Positions 16,415-24,703 of a stretch of DNA of 64,000 nt are shown in pieces. The notes below the pieces were generated by a model. That model was not told the DNA's origin. It was given only the letters and a program-made list of their open reading frames with translations, and did no database searches. The stretch lies in contig JAHDWP010000011.1 in assembly GCA_023382715.1 (NCBI GenBank), positions 1-64,000 on the forward strand. The letters run 5' to 3'. The stretch is from Anaerolineae bacterium. GTDB taxonomy: Bacteria > Chloroflexota > Anaerolineae > Aggregatilineales > Aggregatilineaceae. The first letter of the stretch is position 1; each line of letters begins with the position of its first letter. Both the position numbers and the translations under genes were made by a program.

Positions 16415-18250
16415 CTAGCGATCCTCTGGCCGGTGGTTGAGGATGAAATCGAGCGGGTCAATGTAGTTGGCCCGCAGATTTGATCGGTTCATCTTCGGCC
16501 AGTGCCAGGGCTGCGTCTCCAGAACTGTCGTGTTGCTGAGATCGAAGTGCAGATGATAGGCAAAGATGCCGTCCGCGTTGCCCACCTTGCTGATCTGCTG
16601 GCCGCGCACGACGCGGTCGCCCACCTGCACCCGCATGTCTTCGACATGCGCATAACGCCCGTAGAGCACCTGCCCGGTGGAGATCAGCGGGTCGTGGCGG
16701 ATGATGATCACCTGGCCCCAGCCCGGCACACGGTCTGCGAATGTCACCACGCCGGACGCCGCTGCATAGACCGGCGAATGGGCATCCGCATCCCAGTACG
16801 GCTCGTTCATGTTCAGGTCAGCCCCGGTGTGATAGGCCTGGTTCACCGTGCCGACCCGGTAGAGCCGGTCGAAGCCGGTCGCGTCGAACCAATTGCCCGG
16901 CCACACCTTGTCGCCGCTGCGCTCCGCCGCCGTGCCCACCGGGCTGTCATAACCGTCGGCCAGGTATTTCTCGGTCGGCGTGATGCCCACGATCTGACGC
17001 CAGCGTATAGCGTCGAAGGCGATCTCCTTGTCCTCCTCACCGGTCAGGTCGTTGAGAAAGACCACGCCCGCCGTCGCGTTGTTGGCGTCGAACTGGAACA
17101 CGCCCAGCGGCACCCAGACGTTGTACTGGTCGGCCTGGCGGACAGGCACCACCAGCTCGCTGGACGCGCCGAGGGCACCGTGCAGCTTGTAGCGCGCGAC
17201 CCCGGTGGTGGCGTGACGCGCCGGGACGAAGGCGGACACCTCGTACCAGCCGCTGGCCACAAGCTGCGGGTCCCAGCGCGCCCAGACCAGGCTGCTCGTC
17301 TTGGCGGTCGCCTTGTACTTGGCCGTCCAGCCCCAGGTGTTCTTGAACGTCTTGAGCAGCTTGCCCACGTCCCCGCCCGCATAGGCCCCGTCGCGGTATT
17401 GCGGCTTGTCGGGGGTGATCACGATCTCGATGCCGTAGCGCCCCTTGGCCGCCGGCGGCTCTGGCTCGGTGCTCCCGTCGCCGGGCACCATCGGCTGATT
17501 GATGGCGGGGAACTCGATCGGGCCGATTGTGCCGAAGCGCCACCAGCTCATGCCGGGGGCCTTGTGGCGGTCGATCACGTACTTGCGCCCGGCGATGATC
17601 TCGTCACGCGGTGCCTTGCCGGGCATCACCGGATAGAGCGGCAGCCCATAGCTCTTCCAGGTGTTATAGGCTTCGTCCAGCACTTCGGCGTAGGCGCGCT
17701 GAAAGGTGTCCCAGTACACCTGCAGATGCACGCTGTTGACGAAAGGTCGCCACTCGTCGGGGAAGATGGAGGCCTTGTGGCGCGGGCGCGGGTCAATGGC
17801 CATGGCGATGTGAAAACGCCCGCCCACTCCGCGCCGGATGCGCGTCATGAACGGGCGGATCGGCTCTTTGCCCACCGTCCAGAAGCCGGAGTACGGCTCG
17901 ACATCGAGCACCATCGAGCGCACACCGGGCCGGTTGCACACATCAATGATGCGATCCGCCTCCTCGTTGATATCCTTGCCTGTGACAACCGCCCAGGCGT
18001 GGAACTCCAGCCCGAACGAGTCCAGGACGCGCACCCACTTATCCACGCTGGCAGGGCCGTCAATCGCCAGATTGCGATCGGTGTCGAACTTACCCTGCCA
18101 GTGGGGGCCGTCGCTGGTTTTGACCCACACCTGCGTGATCGCCGGCGCCCATTTCTTGATCGTCCGGCACAGCCCCTCAATCGACTCCTCGGCGACGGAG
18201 TCGCCTTTCCAATGCCAGATGCCAACCTTGCCGTCATAGGGGGTCGCCAT
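16415..18250 (-). CDS. M23 (LytM-type) metallopeptidase with N-terminal GH-like and golvesin-like domains
   Basis: A 611-residue protein in three parts. Residues about 1-235 look like a TIM-barrel glycoside-hydrolase-like domain (GIWHWKGDS; MVLDVEPYSGFW). The middle (about 265-425) resembles a golvesin/Xly carbohydrate-binding beta domain (WYEVSAFVPARHATTGVARYKLH). The C-terminal part (about 440-600) is a LytM peptidase: AYHTGADLNM supplies the H..D zinc ligands and YHLHFDLS the HxH pair. It probably cuts peptidoglycan cross-links. No signal peptide or membrane segment is visible, which is odd for a wall hydrolase. AAGGAG precedes the ATG. It is transcribed alone. Confidence 0.82.
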   Translation of the reverse strand: MATPYDGKVGIWHWKGDSVAEESIEGLCRTIKKWAPAITQVWVKTSDGPHWQGKFDTDRNLAIDGPASVDKWVRVLDSFGLEFHAWAVVTGKDINEEADRIIDVCNRPGVRSMVLDVEPYSGFWTVGKEPIRPFMTRIRRGVGGRFHIAMAIDPRPRHKASIFPDEWRPFVNSVHLQVYWDTFQRAYAEVLDEAYNTWKSYGLPLYPVMPGKAPRDEIIAGRKYVIDRHKAPGMSWWRFGTIGPIEFPAINQPMVPGDGSTEPEPPAAKGRYGIEIVITPDKPQYRDGAYAGGDVGKLLKTFKNTWGWTAKYKATAKTSSLVWARWDPQLVASGWYEVSAFVPARHATTGVARYKLHGALGASSELVVPVRQADQYNVWVPLGVFQFDANNATAGVVFLNDLTGEEDKEIAFDAIRWRQIVGITPTEKYLADGYDSPVGTAAERSGDKVWPGNWFDATGFDRLYRVGTVNQAYHTGADLNMNEPYWDADAHSPVYAAASGVVTFADRVPGWGQVIIIRHDPLISTGQVLYGRYAHVEDMRVQVGDRVVRGQQISKVGNADGIFAYHLHFDLSNTTVLETQPWHWPKMNRSNLRANYIDPLDFILNHRPEDR

Positions 18251-18635
18251 GCCGCACGCTCCTTGAGGATCGCCACTCGATATGATTCTTACGGCATGGT
18301 AGTCTTTTTTGCCGAAATTGACAACATGGCAAGAGCCAGGGGTGCGTGCAAAGGCTGGCAGCGACTCGCCGGGTGGGGGGCAGTGACCTCACCCCCAGCC
18401 GCGCTATGCTCGGCTTGCCCCCTCTCCGACGCGGGGAGGGGGCGGCGCGGCGCGTCAGCGCTGAGCGGGAGTGAGGTAAGCCAGGGCGCAGCGGAGCAGC
18501 ACCCCCGCCTGACAGGTTTTGCACGCACCCAGAGCCAGGCAGCGTATTCCCGCCGGTTGAGACTCGCCACTCCCCTTTTCCTGCTGGCGAGGGAAGGGGC
18601 CGGGGAGAACAGAGATCAAGAGCGCTTAACCGCCC
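18251..18635. other. 385-bp intergenic region filled by a MITE-like element
   Basis: The gap between the M23 and sufT genes. It contains the promoter side of the M23 gene (18251-18310), the MITE-like element with its target duplications (18332-18539) and about 95 bp of unremarkable sequence. No gene is seen. Confidence 0.7.
18332..18539. mobile_element. MITE-like element (family B) copy 1 with 8-9 bp target duplication
   Basis: The element spans 18340-18530 (191 bp). Its ends are imperfect 22-bp inverted repeats (19 of 22 match; left starts GGGTGCGTGCAAAGGCTGGC, right ends TTTTGCACGCACCC). It is flanked on both sides by AGAGCCAG(G) at 18332-18340 and 18531-18539, a target-site duplication of 8 or 9 bp. 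It has no coding capacity and an internal CCCTCTCC..GGGGAGGGGG palindrome. The second copy is at 36098-36240. It is probably mobilised by a transposase elsewhere in the genome. Confidence 0.85.
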
Positions 18636-18968
18636 CTAGAACAGCCCCCAATCACTCAATACGCCCCCCTCGGCCATCGAGGGATCCCACATCTCCATGC
18701 CAACCTCGATGGTCGTGGGCACTTCAAGCGCCTCTTGCGCTCTGTACCGTGTAGCTTCGAGCAACTGCGGCCCATAGGGACAGAACGGCGTGGTCAGGAT
18801 CATCACGATATGCAGCTTGTCGTCCTCGACCAGGATTTCGCGCACCAGCCCCAACTCGATCACGTTGAGGCCAATCTCCGGGTCATAGATTTCGCGCAGC
18901 GCCTCGCGTACCAGATGCTCCTTCTGCGCGCGGGCTACTGCGCCGGGATCCAGCAGTTGATCAGACAT
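18636..18968 (-). CDS. sufT: SufT-like MIP18/DUF59 Fe-S assembly factor
   Basis: A 110-residue MIP18 (DUF59) protein. The diagnostic motifs are YDPEIGLNVIELGLVREI and LTTPFCPYGPQLLE, where the conserved Cys lies. Family members (SufT, PaaD) help Fe-S cluster maturation or transfer. It is divergent from the sufCBD operon across a 249-bp promoter region, which supports the Fe-S role. ATG 18968 was chosen for its GAGGAG site. On the minus strand TATACT at 19012-19017 with TTGTCG 18 bp upstream gives a reasonable promoter. Confidence 0.88.
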   Translation of the reverse strand: MSDQLLDPGAVARAQKEHLVREALREIYDPEIGLNVIELGLVREILVEDDKLHIVMILTTPFCPYGPQLLEATRYRAQEALEVPTTIEVGMEMWDPSMAEGGVLSDWGLF

Positions 18969-19011
18969 GAACCGTTCTCCTCTGCAAATGGCCAAAGCTC
19001 GTACTGAGCAG

Positions 19012-19041
19012 AGTATAAGACAGGCGCAGCGCCACCGACAA
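19012..19041 (-). promoter_or_regulatory. sufT promoter
   Basis: On the minus strand TTGTCG (19036-19041) and TATACT (19012-19017) are separated by 18 bp. Leader of about 37 nt to the sufT ATG. Confidence 0.5.
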
Positions 19042-19064
19042 ACCCGCGCTCGCCGGGTTTTTAT
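19040..19064 (+). terminator. hairpin with T-run inside the sufT/sufC divergent region
   Basis: AAACCCG at 19040-19046 pairs with CGGGTTT at 19054-19060 and is followed by a T-run on the + strand. No + gene ends here, so it may insulate the suf promoter from upstream readthrough, end an unseen small RNA, or act as an attenuator for neither gene. Confidence 0.4.
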
Positions 19065-19083
19065 AAGACGGGCATCTTTCTTA

Positions 19084-19112
19084 TTGGCTTCAGCTCGCTC
19101 ACCTGTTATAAT
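19084..19112 (+). promoter_or_regulatory. sufCBD promoter
   Basis: TTGGCT (19084-19089) and perfect TATAAT (19107-19112) at 17-bp spacing. The leader is about 100 nt and contains the inverted repeat TCTCA-AC-TGAGA at 19138-19149, a possible binding site for an Fe-S regulator (IscR or SufR type); this last point is inference. Confidence 0.7.
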
Positions 19113-19217
19113 ACACGCTAGAACCGTTGCGAAATGTTCTCAACTGAGAGAAACTTAACGGCTGAATGAGCCGGTGATTGGGAAATATCGCAGTCAGTGA
19201 GGAGATACAGCATACCG

Positions 19218-19994
19218 ATGGGCGCTGCGCTAGAAATCCGTAATCTGCATGTCACGGTCGAAGACCAGCCGATTCTGAAAGGCGTCAATCTGATCGTCCG
19301 CCAGGGCGAGATTCACGCGCTGATGGGGCCGAATGGCTCCGGCAAGAGCACCCTGTCCAACACGATCATGGGCCATCCTGCCTATGAAGTCACCGCCGGG
19401 CAGATCATTTTCGATGGCGTGGACATTCTGGAGATGGAACCGGACGAGCGCAGCCGGCGGGGCCTGTTCATGGCCTTTCAGTACCCTGTCGCCATCCCCG
19501 GCGTCACCGTGGCCAACTTCCTGCGCAACGCGCTGAACGCGCGGCGGCGCATGACCAACCCGGAAGACAAGGGCATCCCGATCCCGGCTTTTCGCAAGCT
19601 GATGATCGAGAAGATGGACATGCTGCGCATGGATCACGAGTTCGCCGGGCGCTACCTCAACGACGGTTTTTCCGGCGGCGAGAAAAAGCGCGCCGAAATC
19701 CTGCAAATGGCCGTGCTGGAGCCGCAGATCGCCATCATGGACGAGACGGACTCCGGCCTGGACATTGACGCGCTGCGCGTCGTGTCAGAGGGCGTCACCA
19801 CCCTCTACGGCCCGAACCTGGGCGTGCTGGTCATCACCCACTACCAGCGCATCCTCAACTACATCAAGCCGCAGTTTGTGCACATCATGATGGACGGGCA
19901 AATCGTGGAGAGCGGCGGGCCGGAACTGGCGCTGCACCTCGAAGAGCAGGGTTACGACTGGCTGCGTGAGAAGCAGAACGGCAGCGGCAAATAG
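19218..19994 (+). CDS. sufC: Fe-S cluster assembly ATPase SufC
   Basis: A 258-residue ABC-type ATPase that powers the SufBCD scaffold. Walker A is GPNGSGKSTLSNTIMGHP, the Q loop lies in MAFQYPVAIPGV, the signature is FSGGEKKRAEILQM, and Walker B is IAIMDETDSGLDIDAL, with the DETDSGLD form typical of SufC. The H loop follows in VITHYQRIL. The ATG at 19218 gives the standard N-terminus (LEIRNLHVTVED); a GTG at 19197 is an alternative. It is the first gene of sufC-B-D. Confidence 0.97.
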   Translation: MGAALEIRNLHVTVEDQPILKGVNLIVRQGEIHALMGPNGSGKSTLSNTIMGHPAYEVTAGQIIFDGVDILEMEPDERSRRGLFMAFQYPVAIPGVTVANFLRNALNARRRMTNPEDKGIPIPAFRKLMIEKMDMLRMDHEFAGRYLNDGFSGGEKKRAEILQMAVLEPQIAIMDETDSGLDIDALRVVSEGVTTLYGPNLGVLVITHYQRILNYIKPQFVHIMMDGQIVESGGPELALHLEEQGYDWLREKQNGSGK

Positions 19995-19999
19995 CTTTC

Positions 20000-20106
20000 G
20001 GCCATCAGCGCTCAGCCGTCAGCAGGTGAGGACTCACAGATTCCCGCCATCCGCAGCAGAGCAGCGTTCCAGCCTTTCGCTGAAAGCTGACCGCTGACCG
20101 CTTAAA
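20000..20106. repeat. heptamer-phased repeat tract between sufC and sufB
   Basis: 20000-20023 reads as GGCCATC, AGCGCTC, AGCCGTC, AGC, and 20079-20106 as GCTGAAA, GCTGACC, GCTGACC, GCTTAAA. The two parts are near-complements of each other in content (TCAGC versus GCTGA), so the transcript could fold. No gene. Confidence 0.5.
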
Positions 20107-20122
20107 CCAACGGAGCAAGCAC

Positions 20123-21535
20123 ATGGGTGATGCAGAGCAGCTTCAGGGCATCCGCGAAGCCTACGACGAGCAATACGGCTTCCGCGATCCCGATACCTAC
20201 GTCTTCAAGGCGCGCAAGGGCCTCGACGCCGAGATTGTCGGCCAGATCAGCGAGATGAAGGGCGAGCCGGAATGGATGCGCACCCAACGTCTCAAGGCGC
20301 TGGAGATTTACCAGAGCAAGCCCGTGCCTACCTGGGGGCCGGATCTGTCCGGCTTCAGCGAAGACGACATTTACTTCTTCGTCAAGCCTGCCGAAAAAGA
20401 GGCGCGTTCGTGGGACGACGTCCCCGAAGACATCAAGCGCACTTTCGACCGGCTGGGCATCCCCGAAGCCGAGCAGAAGTTCCTGGCCGGCGCCGGCGCC
20501 CAGTACGACTCGGAGATGGTCTATCACCAGGTGCGCAAGGAGCTAGAGGCGCAGGGCGTCATCTTCAAGAGCATTGAGGTTGGGCTGCGGGAGCACGAGG
20601 ACCTGTTCCGCCAGTATTTCGGCACGGTCATCCCCGCCTACGACAACAAGTACGCGGCGCTCAACACGGCAGTATGGTCGGGTGGCTCGTTCATCTACAT
20701 CCCGCCGGGCGTGCGCATCGAAATGCCTCTCCAGGCGTATTTCCGCCTCAACACGGCCAGCATCGGCCAGTTCGAGCGCACGATGATCATCGTGGACGAA
20801 GGCGCGTTCCTGCACTACGTCGAAGGTTGCACCGCGCCCACCTATTCCACCGACAGCCTGCACAGCGGCGTGATCGAGATCGTCGTCAAGCGCGGCGCGC
20901 GCTCGCGCTACACGACCATCCAGAACTGGTCGGATAACGTCTACAATCTGGTGACGCAGCGCGCCCTGGTGCACGGCGACGCTTCCCACGAATGGGTGGA
21001 CGCCAACCTGGGCAGCAAGATCACCATGAAGTACCCGTCGGTGTACCTGCTGGAGCCGGGCGCGCACGGCGAAATTCTGTCCATCGCTTTCGCCGGTCGC
21101 AACCAGATTCAGGACGCAGGCGGCAAGGTTATCCACATCGCGCCCAACACCACCAGCCAGATCATCAGCAAGTCCATCTGCAAGGATGGCGGGCGCAGCA
21201 GCTACCGTGGCCTGCTGAAGGTTTATCCTGACGCGGCGCACGCCAAGAGCACCGTCGTCTGCGATGCCCTGCTGCTGGACGATCACAGCGAGTCGGACAC
21301 GTACCCGTACATCGAGATCGAGAATCCGAGCGTCACTGTCGGCCACGAAGCCACTGTCAGCAAGATCGGCGACGACCAGCTTTTCTACCTGATGAGCCGC
21401 GGCCTGGGCGAAGACGAAGCCAACGCCATGGTCGTCAACGGCTTCCTGGAGCCGCTGACCAAAGAGCTGCCGATGGAATACAGCATTGAGATGAACCGCC
21501 TGATCCAGCTTCAGATGGCTGGTTCGATCGGTTAG
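20123..21535 (+). CDS. sufB: Fe-S cluster assembly scaffold SufB
   Basis: A 470-residue SufB, the beta-helix scaffold on which clusters are built with SufC and SufD. Hallmarks are the YGFRDPDTYVFKARKGL N-terminus, GVIFKSIEVGLREHEDLFRQYFGTVIP, IYIPPGVRIEMPLQAYFRLN, LHYVEGCTAPTYSTDSLHSG (with the conserved Cys), YTTIQNWSDNVYNLVTQR and the C-terminal DEANAMVVNGFLEPLTKELPMEY. Its length is normal. ATG 20123 follows a CGGAGC site. It lies 128 bp after sufC, the gap being filled by heptamer repeats. Confidence 0.97.
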   Translation: MGDAEQLQGIREAYDEQYGFRDPDTYVFKARKGLDAEIVGQISEMKGEPEWMRTQRLKALEIYQSKPVPTWGPDLSGFSEDDIYFFVKPAEKEARSWDDVPEDIKRTFDRLGIPEAEQKFLAGAGAQYDSEMVYHQVRKELEAQGVIFKSIEVGLREHEDLFRQYFGTVIPAYDNKYAALNTAVWSGGSFIYIPPGVRIEMPLQAYFRLNTASIGQFERTMIIVDEGAFLHYVEGCTAPTYSTDSLHSGVIEIVVKRGARSRYTTIQNWSDNVYNLVTQRALVHGDASHEWVDANLGSKITMKYPSVYLLEPGAHGEILSIAFAGRNQIQDAGGKVIHIAPNTTSQIISKSICKDGGRSSYRGLLKVYPDAAHAKSTVVCDALLLDDHSESDTYPYIEIENPSVTVGHEATVSKIGDDQLFYLMSRGLGEDEANAMVVNGFLEPLTKELPMEYSIEMNRLIQLQMAGSIG

Positions 21536-21634
21536 GCGGGGCAGAGCGCCGCCCCTGCGAAAGCACGCGATTTTCTGCGCAGGGGCACTGTTTGCCGCGC
21601 CCTGGAGCGGGCAGAGCGCCGCCCTAATTATAAC

Positions 21635-21704
21635 GGCTGATCCCTGACGCCTGATCCCTGATCGCCAATGACCAGCAACCAATTACCAATCACTAATCAC
21701 TACC
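21635..21704. repeat. heptamer-phased repeat tract between sufB and sufD
   Basis: Ten consecutive 7-mers with no slip: GGCTGAT, CCCTGAC, GCCTGAT, CCCTGAT, CGCCAAT, GACCAGC, AACCAAT, TACCAAT, CACTAAT, CACTACC. It ends 17 bp before the sufD start. Confidence 0.65.
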
Positions 21705-21721
21705 CTGAGAGAGGAACGCCT

Positions 21722-23065
21722 GTGGCAACCCGTCGTCGTGTTGCACGTGAATTTCAAGCGCCGCCGCTCACTCGCGCCGATGTCGAAGCGCTGAGCGCGC
21801 GTTACAGCGAGCCGGCCTGGCTGCGCGAAGCCCGGCTGACCGCCTGGGACATCTACGAGGCGCTGCCCATGCCCACTACTAACGACGAGGCCTGGCGGCG
21901 CACCGATTACCGGCATATCAACTGGGACAGCGCGGGCGTGCTGCGCGCGCCCAACGGCGGGCGTGTCGAAGACATCCCCGCCGACAACCGCCGCCCCCTG
22001 CTCGGCGGCGAACAGGGCGGGATGATCGCCTTCGTGGACGACAAGCTGGTTCACCACGAAGCGAGCGCGGCGCTGGCCCGCCAGGGCGTCATCTTCACCG
22101 ATCTGCGCAGCGCCGCCCGCGAGCACGCCGACCTGGTGCGCCAGCACCTGATGACGCACGCCGTCACGCCCCAGCTCGGCAAGTTCGCGGCGCTCAACGC
22201 GGCTCTGTGGACGCACGGCGTCTTTCTCTATGTGCCGCGCGGCCAGGCGGTGACGCTGCCCGCGCACAGCATCTTCTACGCCAGCCGCCCCGCCGCTATG
22301 CTCGGTCATCTGCTGGTCGTGCTGGAAGAGGGCGCGTCCATTGACTATCTCCACGAGAATCTGTCGCCGACCATGCCCAGCGACGCCAGCTTCATCGGCG
22401 CGACCGAGCTGATCGTCGGGGACAAGGCGACGCTGCGTTTCGTCAACCTGCAGGACTGGGGCCGCAGCATGTTCGAGTTCAGCACGCAGCGCGCCCGCGT
22501 CGGCCATGACGGACAGCTCGACTGGATCACCGGGCAGATGGGCGGCAAGCTGGTCAAGGCTTTCATGGAGATTGACCTGGACGGGCGCGGCTCGTGGGGC
22601 CGCATGAGCGCGCTTTACTTCCCGGACGGCCAGCAATTCATGGACCTGGACACTCAGCAGAACCACAACGCGCCGCACACCACGTCCGACCTGCTGTTCA
22701 AGGGCGTGCTGAAGGATCACTCGCGGGCGGTGTGGCAGGGCATGATCAAGGCGCTGCCCGGCGCGCAGAAGACCGACGGCTTCCAAGCCAACCGTACCAT
22801 GATCATGAGCGACCACGCCCGCGTGGACAGCATCCCCGGCCTGGAGATTCAGGCCGACGATGTGCGCTGCACGCATGCCTCGGCCACCGGGCAGGTTGAA
22901 GAGGAAGTGCTGTTCTACCTGATGTCGCGCGGGCTGCCGCGCCTGGAAGCTGAGAAGCTGGTCGTGGATGGCTTCTTCGTGCCCGTGCTGGACCGCATCC
23001 CGTTCGAGAACGTGCGCGAACGGATGATGGCCTACGTCGAGCGCAAGCTGCTCGGCGAGGTCTAG
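21722..23065 (+). CDS. sufD: Fe-S cluster assembly protein SufD
   Basis: A 447-residue SufD, partner of SufB. Conserved segments are TNDEAWRRTDYRHINW near the N-terminus, LGKFAALNAALWTHGVFLYVPRGQAV, HLLVVLEEGASIDYLHE, VNLQDWGRSMFEFSTQRA and the C-terminal VLFYLMSRGLPRLEAEKLVVDGFFVPVLDRIP. The GTG at 21722 with GAGAGGAAC upstream was preferred over an ATG at 21668: the 18 extra residues that ATG would add come largely from heptamer repeat DNA and match nothing in SufD. Confidence 0.95.
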   Translation: MATRRRVAREFQAPPLTRADVEALSARYSEPAWLREARLTAWDIYEALPMPTTNDEAWRRTDYRHINWDSAGVLRAPNGGRVEDIPADNRRPLLGGEQGGMIAFVDDKLVHHEASAALARQGVIFTDLRSAAREHADLVRQHLMTHAVTPQLGKFAALNAALWTHGVFLYVPRGQAVTLPAHSIFYASRPAAMLGHLLVVLEEGASIDYLHENLSPTMPSDASFIGATELIVGDKATLRFVNLQDWGRSMFEFSTQRARVGHDGQLDWITGQMGGKLVKAFMEIDLDGRGSWGRMSALYFPDGQQFMDLDTQQNHNAPHTTSDLLFKGVLKDHSRAVWQGMIKALPGAQKTDGFQANRTMIMSDHARVDSIPGLEIQADDVRCTHASATGQVEEEVLFYLMSRGLPRLEAEKLVVDGFFVPVLDRIPFENVRERMMAYVERKLLGEV

Positions 23066-23096
23066 CCGAGGCTGCGGGGGAGGGGAGCAATCGGCA

Positions 23097-23124
23097 AACC
23101 GGGTCGCACGAGGCCCGGTTTTCT
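23097..23124 (+). terminator. terminator after sufD
   Basis: AACCGGG (23097-23103) pairs with CCCGGTT (23114-23120), followed by TT and a T-rich stretch. It separates the sufCBD and sufSU transcription units. Confidence 0.7.
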
Positions 23125-23142
23125 GTTCGCGCTCGGAACGCG

Positions 23143-23171
23143 CTGCCAGCAGCGGGGCTAGACGGTATAAT
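23143..23171 (+). promoter_or_regulatory. sufS promoter
   Basis: CTGCCA (23143-23148) and perfect TATAAT (23166-23171), 17 bp apart. The predicted 5' leader is about 205 nt long and includes the heptamer tract 23306-23361, unusually long for this window. Confidence 0.6.
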
Positions 23172-23305
23172 CCGCCCTGTTCGCGGCACGGCTCAGCCTG
23201 GGCGGGCAGCTTGTTCCCGTCGGGACGTATGGCGATACGCCCTTACGATCAGCGCCCGCCTGAGAAAATCGAACACAGAGGATCGGTGGCGGCTCATCAA
23301 ACGCC

Positions 23306-23361
23306 GATCACTGGCAACCGATCACTGGTAACTGGTAACTGGTAACTGACAACTGATCACC
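23306..23361. repeat. heptamer-phased repeat tract in the sufS leader
   Basis: Eight 7-mers in phase: GATCACT, GGCAACC, GATCACT, GGTAACT three times, GACAACT, GATCACC. It would be transcribed as part of the sufS leader. With the terminator and promoter it accounts for most of the 319-bp gap between sufD and sufS. Confidence 0.65.
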
Positions 23362-23384
23362 GCCTGCGCACAAGCGAGCATACT

Positions 23385-24638
23385 ATGACCCATCCCACAG
23401 TTCCCCTCGACATCGCCGCCATCCGCGCGGACTTCCCGATCCTCGACCAGGAAGCGCACCCCGGCAAGCGGCTCGTCTTCCTGGACTCGGCGGCCAGTAG
23501 CCAGAAGCCGCGCCAGGTCATTGACGCCATGAGTCACTATTACGAGACCAGCCACGCCAACGTGCACCGGGGGATTCACGTCCTCAGCGAGCGCGCAACC
23601 GCTGCCTATGAGGGCGCGCGCGAGAAGGTGTGTGCTTTCATCAACGCCGCCTCGCCCCGCGAGATCATCTTCACTCGCAACACGACCGAAAGCATCAACC
23701 TGATCGCCTATTCGTGGGGCCGCGCGACCCTGCGCCCCGGTGACGTGATCGTGCTCAGTGAGATGGAGCACCACAGCAACCTGGTGCCCTGGCATATCCT
23801 GGCCGAGCAGACCGGCGTTCACCTGCGCTACATCCCCGTCACCGATGAGGGCCTGCTGGACCTGGATGCTTACCGCGCTTTCCTGCGCGAGGAACCGGTC
23901 AGGCTGGTCAGCATCATGCACGTCAGCAATGTGCTCGGCACAGTCAATCCTGTGCGGGAGATGATCGCCGAGGCGCACGCCGCCGGCGCGCTCTTTGCTG
24001 TGGACGGCGCGCAAAGCGTGCCGCACCTGGCCGTAGACGTGCAGGCGCTCGACGCGGACTTCCTGGCTTTCTCCGCGCACAAGATGGCCGGGCCGACCGG
24101 CATCGGCGTGCTCTATGGCAAGCGCGCCCTGCTCGAAGCGATGCCCCCCTTCCTGGGCGGCGGCGAGATGATCCGCCGGGTGACGCTGGAGGGCAGCACG
24201 TGGAACGACCTGCCGCATAAGTTCGAGGCTGGCACGCCGGCCATCGCCGAAGCCGCCGGGCTGGGCGCAGCAGTGGACTACCTGGGCGCGCTGGGCATGG
24301 ACAACATCCTCGCCCACGAGAAGATCGTGGCCGACTACGCGCTGGACCGGCTGAGCGAAATCCCCGGCCTGACGCTGTACGGCCCCGATGCCTCGCAGCG
24401 CAACGGGGTGGCCACCTTCACCCTGCAGGACATTCACGCCCACGACGTGGCCCAGTTGCTCGACGCCGAGGGCGTCGCCGTGCGCGCCGGGCACCACTGC
24501 GCCATGCCCCTGCACAAGCGCCTGGGCGTGGCGGCGACCGCGCGCGCCAGCTTCTACGTGTACAATACGCGCGACGATGTGGACGCCCTGGTTGAAGCGA
24601 TCTACAATGCGCGCAGAGTTTTCGGGCTGGGCGGCTGA
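23385..24638 (+). CDS. sufS: cysteine desulfurase SufS
   Basis: A 417-residue PLP enzyme that removes sulfur from cysteine for cluster assembly. The PLP lysine is K233 in FLAFSAHKMAGPTGIGVLYG, with upstream VDGAQSVPHLAVDVQ. The catalytic Cys372 lies in VRAGHHCAMPLHKRLG, the group II (SufS) RAGHHCxxP form. TRNTTESINLIAYSW and EMEHHSNLVPWHILAE are typical. sufU follows 65 bp downstream, the usual arrangement in which SufU accepts the persulfide sulfur. Confidence 0.97.
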   Translation: MTHPTVPLDIAAIRADFPILDQEAHPGKRLVFLDSAASSQKPRQVIDAMSHYYETSHANVHRGIHVLSERATAAYEGAREKVCAFINAASPREIIFTRNTTESINLIAYSWGRATLRPGDVIVLSEMEHHSNLVPWHILAEQTGVHLRYIPVTDEGLLDLDAYRAFLREEPVRLVSIMHVSNVLGTVNPVREMIAEAHAAGALFAVDGAQSVPHLAVDVQALDADFLAFSAHKMAGPTGIGVLYGKRALLEAMPPFLGGGEMIRRVTLEGSTWNDLPHKFEAGTPAIAEAAGLGAAVDYLGALGMDNILAHEKIVADYALDRLSEIPGLTLYGPDASQRNGVATFTLQDIHAHDVAQLLDAEGVAVRAGHHCAMPLHKRLGVAATARASFYVYNTRDDVDALVEAIYNARRVFGLGG

Positions 24639-24703
24639 CGCGCCGCCGGCCCGGCGCTCTCGCCCATGCCGCGCCAGCCATTTGCACGCTGTGAGGAACC
24701 CCG

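Noticed and set aside
16502-18754. 750-codon frame opposite the M23 peptidase gene
   Set aside because: The M23 gene has zinc ligands and domain motifs; the opposite frame has no recognisable motif and runs through the MITE-like element.
21668-21721. ATG start giving SufD 18 extra residues
   Set aside because: The extra codons come largely from the heptamer repeat; the GTG at 21722 has a ribosome binding site and the family start.
8391-23361. Heptamer tracts as a CRISPR array
   Set aside because: Units are 7 bp with no spacers and no cas genes nearby.
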